64,000 nt of DNA from Neostapfia colusana (lineage: Eukaryota > Streptophyta > Magnoliopsida > Poales > Poaceae), in NCBI GenBank assembly GCA_030760725.1, contig JASWHV010000012.1, forward strand, positions 50,685,652 to 50,749,651. The letters run 5' to 3'. The position numbers were made by a program, and so were the translations under genes. Each line of letters starts with the position of its first letter. Position 1 is the first letter of the stretch. The notes below the pieces were generated by a model. That model was not told the DNA's origin, did no database searches, and worked only from the letters and a program-made list of their open reading frames with translations. Positions 59,683 to 64,000 of this stretch are shown here, piece by piece.

Positions 59683-62600
59683 CTAACCGTTGCGTATGTC
59701 TTGCTCCAATTTGGAGTCCACTTCAATGGTGATGTCCTCACCACTATTCACCAGACATAAATTGAGTTTTGCAATCTCTTCCTCCAATTCTGTAGGCATG
59801 TCGTTTAAGCTCAACATATTGACCTGCACCTTCCGGCTTAAGGCATCAGCCACGACGTTCACTTTCCCAGGATGATAGTTGATGCCCACATCAAAGTCGT
59901 TGATTAGCTCTAACCATCTCCTTTGTCTGAGGTTGAGATCTGGCTGTGTGAAAATGTATTTTAAGATCTTATGATCCGTATATATCTCTGTCCTCTTTCC
60001 CATCACGTAATGCCGCCAAATCTTCAATGCGTGTACCACTGCGGCTAGCTCTAGGTCGTGCGTAGGATAGTTCTTCTCGTGTTTTCGGAGCTGCCGGGAC
60101 GCATAAGCAACGACATGCCCCTCTTGCATGAAAACACATCCCAACCCGTGTCCAGAGGCATCGCAATACACCAAAAAATTCTTCTGCATATCTGGCATAA
60201 CTAGCACTGGGGCTGTTGTCAATCTTTTCTTCAGTTCTTGAAAACTCGTCTCACACTCCGGTGTCCATGTGAAAGTGATTCCCTTCTCTAACAATTTGGT
60301 GAGGGGTCTCGAGATCTTGGAGAAACCCTCAATGAACCGTCGATAATACCCAGCCAATCCTAAGAAGCTTCGAATTTCCCTGACATTTTCAGTGGTCTTC
60401 CACTTCTGCACATCCTCAATCTTGGCGGGATCTACAAAGATTCCTCCCTCCGATATTATATGTCCTAAGAAGGGAACTCTCTTCAGCCAAAATTCACACT
60501 TGCTCAGCTTGGCATATAGTTGGTGTTCTCTCAGCTTTTGCAACACCAATCTTAAATGTCCCTCATGTTCTTCTCCATCTTTGGAGAAGACGAGAATGTC
60601 ATCAATGAAAACCACCACAAATTTGTCCAGATATTCCATGAATACCTTGTTCATGAGATACATGAAATATGCCGGGGCATTAGTTAGCCCGAACGGCATG
60701 ACGGTGTATTCATACAACCTGTACCGAGATACGAAAGTTGTCTTTGGGATGTCGGTTTGCCTTATCTTCAGTTGGTGGTATCCCGACCTGAGATCAATTT
60801 TTGAGAACACACAAGCTCCCCTCAACTGATCAAACAAGTCTTCAATGCGGGGTAATGGGTACTTGTTCTTGATGGTTACTTCGTTCAACGCACGGTAGTC
60901 TACGCATAACCTTTGGGTTCCGTCCTTCTTGGGCACAAATATCACTGGAGCTCCCCATGGTGAGGAACTAGGATGAATGTACCCCTTCTCTGTCAATTCT
61001 CTTAAATGTTCCTTGAGCTCTCCCAGCTGTTTGGAGTCCATCCGATAAGGCCACTTGTATATTGGGGCTGTTCCGGGTACTAGTTCAATCGTGAATTCCA
61101 CTACACGGTCGGGAGGCATACCTGGCAATTCCCCCAGAAAAACATCTGGATACTTCCTGATAGTCCTTATCTCTTCCACTTCCACCTCAACTTGATTGAG
61201 TTTAATGTCCCTCCTAGGTTCTTGCATGGCTACGAACTTCACTTTTGTGCCACTAGTGTGAGTTAGTTCCACCATTCTTGTCGAACAGTGGATGATACCT
61301 TTATGTTTGGTCAACCAATCCATACTCAAAATAATATCTATCCCTTGGGAGTGTATCACTATGAGGTTTGTAGTAAATACTACCCCATTAATGTCTAGAT
61401 TCACCTTGGGACACACTTTTCTTGTTCTTATTTCTCCCCCTGGAGAGTTCACTGCTAACATATGGTTCATTTGTGTTGTTGCTAGACCGTGTTTCTTAAC
61501 AAACCCTTGAGCAATGAACGAGTGGGTAGCACCAGAATCGAACAATAGGGTTGCAATGTGTAAATTTGCAGGAAACTTACCAATTACCAAGTCAGGTGCC
61601 TCTTGCGCTTCCTCCATGGTCACGTGGTTCACCCGTCCTCGCATCACATTCTGCTGTTGTGGCTGCATGGGCTTCTTCTTTGGACACTTATGGGCGTAGT
61701 GCCCCACTTCACCACAGTTGAAGCATTGTACCCCAACTTTAGGTGTCTGGGCTTTGTTATCTTGGGGTGGGTTTGGTGGCCCTTGTCCTGCTGGTCGAGG
61801 TTGATATGTGGGGCGTGGCTGTTGCACAAACTGATGCTGCGGCTGTACTGGTGCTGATGGAGGCTTGAAGTTCGGGTTGTACCCTCTCGGTGTCGGGTAG
61901 GGTACCACAGCACGACTCGTCTGCCCTGCAGGTTGCTGCATCAGACGTGGACGTGTGTTGCTACTTGATGCTTGGTGTGACCATCCCACCTTCCTCTTGT
62001 TTTCATTCTCCAAGGCCTTCAGCTTCCTTTCCACGACAAACGCTCGGTCTACCATCTTTTGGAAGCTTTCATATTCATTGGAAGACATTGCACATTGCAT
62101 TTCCATAGTAAGTCCTCCCACAAAACAGTCCTGTTTTTGCTCATCAGTTTCGATGTCCCGTGGTGCATAACGGGATAGTTGGGTGAATTTGGTGAGGTAT
62201 TCCCTCACAGTCATGTTGCCTTGCTGCAGTCCCAAGAACTCCTTTCTCTTGTTTTTGAGTTCACCCCTTGGTATGTAGTGGTCGCGGAAACTGCGCTTGA
62301 ACTCTTCCCAAGTGATGTTCTTGGGGTCGTGATGGGCTGCCACGTAAGGGGTCCACCAATCGGCAGCAGGTCCATGCAATTGGTGAGAGGCAAACAACAC
62401 CCTCTCATACCCTTGGCATTGTATGATCCTCATCTTGCTCTCAATGGTCTTTAGCCAATCATCTGCCTCCAGGGGTTCAGAAGCACTTGCAAACTTCGGG
62501 GGTTGAGTTCCCAGAAACTCTCTCAACCTTGGTTGACATGATGCAGCTTGTGGAGGTGAAGCTTGGTGCAAGTTGGCGACCACTTGAGTTAGACTCTGGA

Positions 62601-62751
62601 TGAGCTGATTCTGATTTTCGAGCATTTGGTGGATAGGATCAGCTCCTTCACGGCGACCACCCCTATCTTGTCCTCCAGAAAGGTGAGGATTGCCGGCCTC
62701 ATCGTTGTTATAGTTGGGGTTGGCACCACGACCTTTTCCTCTTCCAGCCAT
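59683..62751 (-). CDS. gag-pol: Element C Gag-protease-RT-RNase H polyprotein (1022 aa, open)
   Basis: Start at ATG 62749-62751, directly after CATGATAG. Domains by residue: capsid-like region about 70-240 (LEADDWL, WWTPYVA); zinc knuckle CFNCGEVGHYAHKC 343-356; protease LFDSGATHSF with active-site D405; RT from about 545 with LRSGYHQLKI and catalytic FIDD 715-718; RNase H with YCDASG 862-867 and TDHKILKYIF. It ends at TAG 59683-59685, 30-odd codons before the integrase zinc domain. The same frame continues beyond, so this is a point stop (a CAG-to-TAG change would explain it) or, less likely, a readthrough site. Apart from that stop all catalytic motifs look functional. Confidence 0.92.
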   Translation of the reverse strand: MAGRGKGRGANPNYNNDEAGNPHLSGGQDRGGRREGADPIHQMLENQNQLIQSLTQVVANLHQASPPQAASCQPRLREFLGTQPPKFASASEPLEADDWLKTIESKMRIIQCQGYERVLFASHQLHGPAADWWTPYVAAHHDPKNITWEEFKRSFRDHYIPRGELKNKRKEFLGLQQGNMTVREYLTKFTQLSRYAPRDIETDEQKQDCFVGGLTMEMQCAMSSNEYESFQKMVDRAFVVERKLKALENENKRKVGWSHQASSSNTRPRLMQQPAGQTSRAVVPYPTPRGYNPNFKPPSAPVQPQHQFVQQPRPTYQPRPAGQGPPNPPQDNKAQTPKVGVQCFNCGEVGHYAHKCPKKKPMQPQQQNVMRGRVNHVTMEEAQEAPDLVIGKFPANLHIATLLFDSGATHSFIAQGFVKKHGLATTQMNHMLAVNSPGGEIRTRKVCPKVNLDINGVVFTTNLIVIHSQGIDIILSMDWLTKHKGIIHCSTRMVELTHTSGTKVKFVAMQEPRRDIKLNQVEVEVEEIRTIRKYPDVFLGELPGMPPDRVVEFTIELVPGTAPIYKWPYRMDSKQLGELKEHLRELTEKGYIHPSSSPWGAPVIFVPKKDGTQRLCVDYRALNEVTIKNKYPLPRIEDLFDQLRGACVFSKIDLRSGYHQLKIRQTDIPKTTFVSRYRLYEYTVMPFGLTNAPAYFMYLMNKVFMEYLDKFVVVFIDDILVFSKDGEEHEGHLRLVLQKLREHQLYAKLSKCEFWLKRVPFLGHIISEGGIFVDPAKIEDVQKWKTTENVREIRSFLGLAGYYRRFIEGFSKISRPLTKLLEKGITFTWTPECETSFQELKKRLTTAPVLVMPDMQKNFLVYCDASGHGLGCVFMQEGHVVAYASRQLRKHEKNYPTHDLELAAVVHALKIWRHYVMGKRTEIYTDHKILKYIFTQPDLNLRQRRWLELINDFDVGINYHPGKVNVVADALSRKVQVNMLSLNDMPTELEEEIAKLNLCLVNSGEDITIEVDSKLEQDIRNG

Positions 62752-63087
62752 CTATCATGATCAACCAAGTGTTAGCTTAAAGCATTACGTATTAACTTCC
62801 CAAATTGCTTGTTTAACTTAAACTTTTGAGGCCTTAATATTTAAATAATTTCTGAAGATTTCACGTAGATCTTTGGGTGTCACGTCTCACACGAAAATAA
62901 ATGCAATATTGATTTATAGGGGTTCACACACAAAAGCAAAGCAACCTAAAGACGAGGCTGTGGACAAATGCCCATGGCTTCCACAATGCACATCACACAC
63001 CAAACATTAACACACAAATAAATAGGGTATTGACTCAACTACTCGATATCTTGCTGAAATAAGGGAAATGACTCTAAATAACTCGTA
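62752..63087 (-). other. Spacer between ORF0 and gag of element C
   Basis: AT-rich, 336 bases, no ORF. It ends TTGGTTGATCATGATAG directly before the gag ATG. That is a weak pyrimidine tract, but the AG lies at the same position as in B and E. Confidence 0.5.
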
Positions 63088-63858
63088 TCACTGAGCTGGC
63101 TCATCGGGGTCTTCATCATTATTGCGGCTGCCCTCTGATTCCGCTTTAGGTGGGGAAGCTGCTGGTGGAGAAGTGCGGTGACGCTTGCTCGCCCGGCGGT
63201 CTGGGGAGTCAGGAGTCCATGTGTCATTTACGGTGACACACAGTTCATTCCCATCTCCTTTTTCTCTCGCCCTCAAGCTGGCGCGAAGCAACGCCTCAGT
63301 CTCCTTCAGGGTATCACGAACATCCTGAAGCTCCTGCTGGCACTCCTGCAGTCGAGTGCTGAGCATAGCAGCATCCTCCAAGCACAGGTCCATGTGCTCA
63401 TGGGAAGTCCCCTGCTGCACTGGCGGGTACTTGTACTCCGCGGTGCCACTCTCACGCTCGAGGACATACATGTACTCAGTCCTGTCCAGGTGGCGACGGT
63501 TGATGTAACTCTGGCAGGTGATGGCCTCCCAGGTGACATCCTTCTCAGCATTGGCCTGAGTTGCCTGACAAACTGGAGAGCGGTGGATCTTGAGCAGCTG
63601 ATTTTCATGGATAATCCTCATCTCTGAGCTCCATTCTTCCCGCTTCTCATGGATGGTCCTGGTGGAGCTGTAGTGTATGATCAGCTTGCCCACATTGCCG
63701 GCGGCGTGGAGCATACGCCGAAGACGGCGCGACAGGCCTCCTACTGCCAACCCATAGGAGTGGTACGTCACCGGACGGTTCTCCTCTCTCAAGGCAAGGG
63801 CAACTACATGAACTCTCCCTCCTGTGGACTTGCGGGCGGTGCGGATCATGCGAACCAT
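63088..63858 (-). CDS. ORF0 of element C: 256-aa protein with a histone H3 tail-like N terminus
   Basis: ATG at 63856-63858 directly follows ATGCTTTATGTTTTAG. The first residues read MVRMIRTARKSTGGR. Aligned from Met with histone H3 (ARTKQTARKSTGGK after Met), R2, T6, A7, R8, K9, S10, T11, G12 and G13 are identical, K4 is Ile and K14 is Arg. Val at position 2 would allow Met removal. The middle part (residues 30-145) is basic and of unknown fold. Residues about 165-205 (EDAAMLSTRLQECQQELQDV) form a likely coiled coil. The C terminus is Ser/Pro/acidic with a basic RRASKRHR patch. The ORF is unbroken. It lies between leader and gag, like ORF0 of D and E. The function is inferred only: a histone-tail mimic. 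Confidence 0.82.
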   Translation of the reverse strand: MVRMIRTARKSTGGRVHVVALALREENRPVTYHSYGLAVGGLSRRLRRMLHAAGNVGKLIIHYSSTRTIHEKREEWSSEMRIIHENQLLKIHRSPVCQATQANAEKDVTWEAITCQSYINRRHLDRTEYMYVLERESGTAEYKYPPVQQGTSHEHMDLCLEDAAMLSTRLQECQQELQDVRDTLKETEALLRASLRAREKGDGNELCVTVNDTWTPDSPDRRASKRHRTSPPAASPPKAESEGSRNNDEDPDEPAQ

Positions 63859-64000
63859 CTAAAACATAAAGCATTTAAAATCAAGTTAGATAAGAATTAA
63901 ATAAAGATTGTATTTTGAATAAAAGTTGGGGCAAGATGAACAAATAAAGTGACCCCATTAAATAACACTTTCAACCCACACCTTTTGTAAAATAGTTTTT
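63859..64000 (-). other. End of element C leader with 3' splice-site-like sequence before ORF0
   Basis: AT-rich, no ORF. On the - strand ATTTTAAATGCTTTATGTTTTAG directly precedes the ORF0 start, a good plant 3' splice-site match. The primer site lies further right, outside the window. Confidence 0.55.

Larger units (their letters stand above)
54656..64000 (-). mobile_element. Element C: Ty3/gypsy chromovirus with ORF0, nearly complete; 5' LTR outside window
   Basis: Left to right: 3' LTR, polypurine tract, integrase and chromodomain-like end, gag-PR-RT-RNaseH frame, spacer, ORF0, start of leader. All coding parts read leftwards. The primer site and 5' LTR must lie to the right of 64000. GATCT at 54651-54655 is the left target duplication within the D LTR. 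It is the least damaged element in the window: one TAG and one frameshift. Confidence 0.9.

Noticed and set aside
1..64000. Host genes, tRNA, rRNA, CRISPR arrays, bacterial-type operons
   Set aside because: None seen. All long reading frames with recognisable motifs belong to LTR retroelements or to the relic gene.

Overview
The window is a block of nested plant LTR retrotransposons with no recognisable host gene. All pol regions are Ty3/gypsy. They have the order gag, protease, RT, RNase H, integrase, a tRNA-Met type primer site (TGGTATCAGAGC) and a chromodomain-like end after integrase, which points to chromoviruses of the Tekay/Del kind. Very long LTRs (about 2.8 to 4.3 kb), GC-rich islands inside the LTRs and a relic of a 'Transposase_28' type gene suggest a grass genome. 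The species cannot be fixed from the sequence.

Layout. Element A (+ strand, LTRs at <1-3623 and 20824-24746) has lost gag and protease. Element B (- strand, 4716-17878) sits inside A and has lost one end of its left LTR in the same deletion. A itself sits in an LTR of family C (24747-27902). That LTR sits in the left LTR of element E (- strand, 27903-39489), and E sits in an LTR of family D (39490-40844). This D LTR interrupts a relic gene (40845-41625). To the right, a second D element (- strand, 42419 to beyond 54655) carries a solo C LTR (44624-48153, perfect TSD) in its left LTR. A nearly complete C element (- strand, 54656 to beyond 64000) sits in its right LTR. The longest chain of insertions is relic, D, E, C, A, B.

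Coding content. A, B, D and E are decayed by stops, frameshifts and deletions. The right-hand C element is close to intact: a 1022-codon gag-PR-RT-RNaseH frame, one TAG, one frameshift in the integrase half, then a chromodomain-like end. C, D and E each carry an extra sense-strand ORF (ORF0) between primer site and gag. Each ORF0 has a globular N-terminal part and a coiled coil.

Most interesting points. (1) ORF0 of the right-hand C element begins with a copy of the histone H3 N-terminal tail, in register from the start codon and covering the K9/S10 site. ORF0 of D keeps part of the same register. (2) Every ORF0 start and every surviving gag start lies directly (0 or 1 nt) after an AG that looks like a 3' splice site. 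This suggests that alternative splicing of one leader chooses between ORF0 and Gag-Pol. Together these hint at a retroelement system with both a histone-tail mimic and a chromodomain-like integrase tail.
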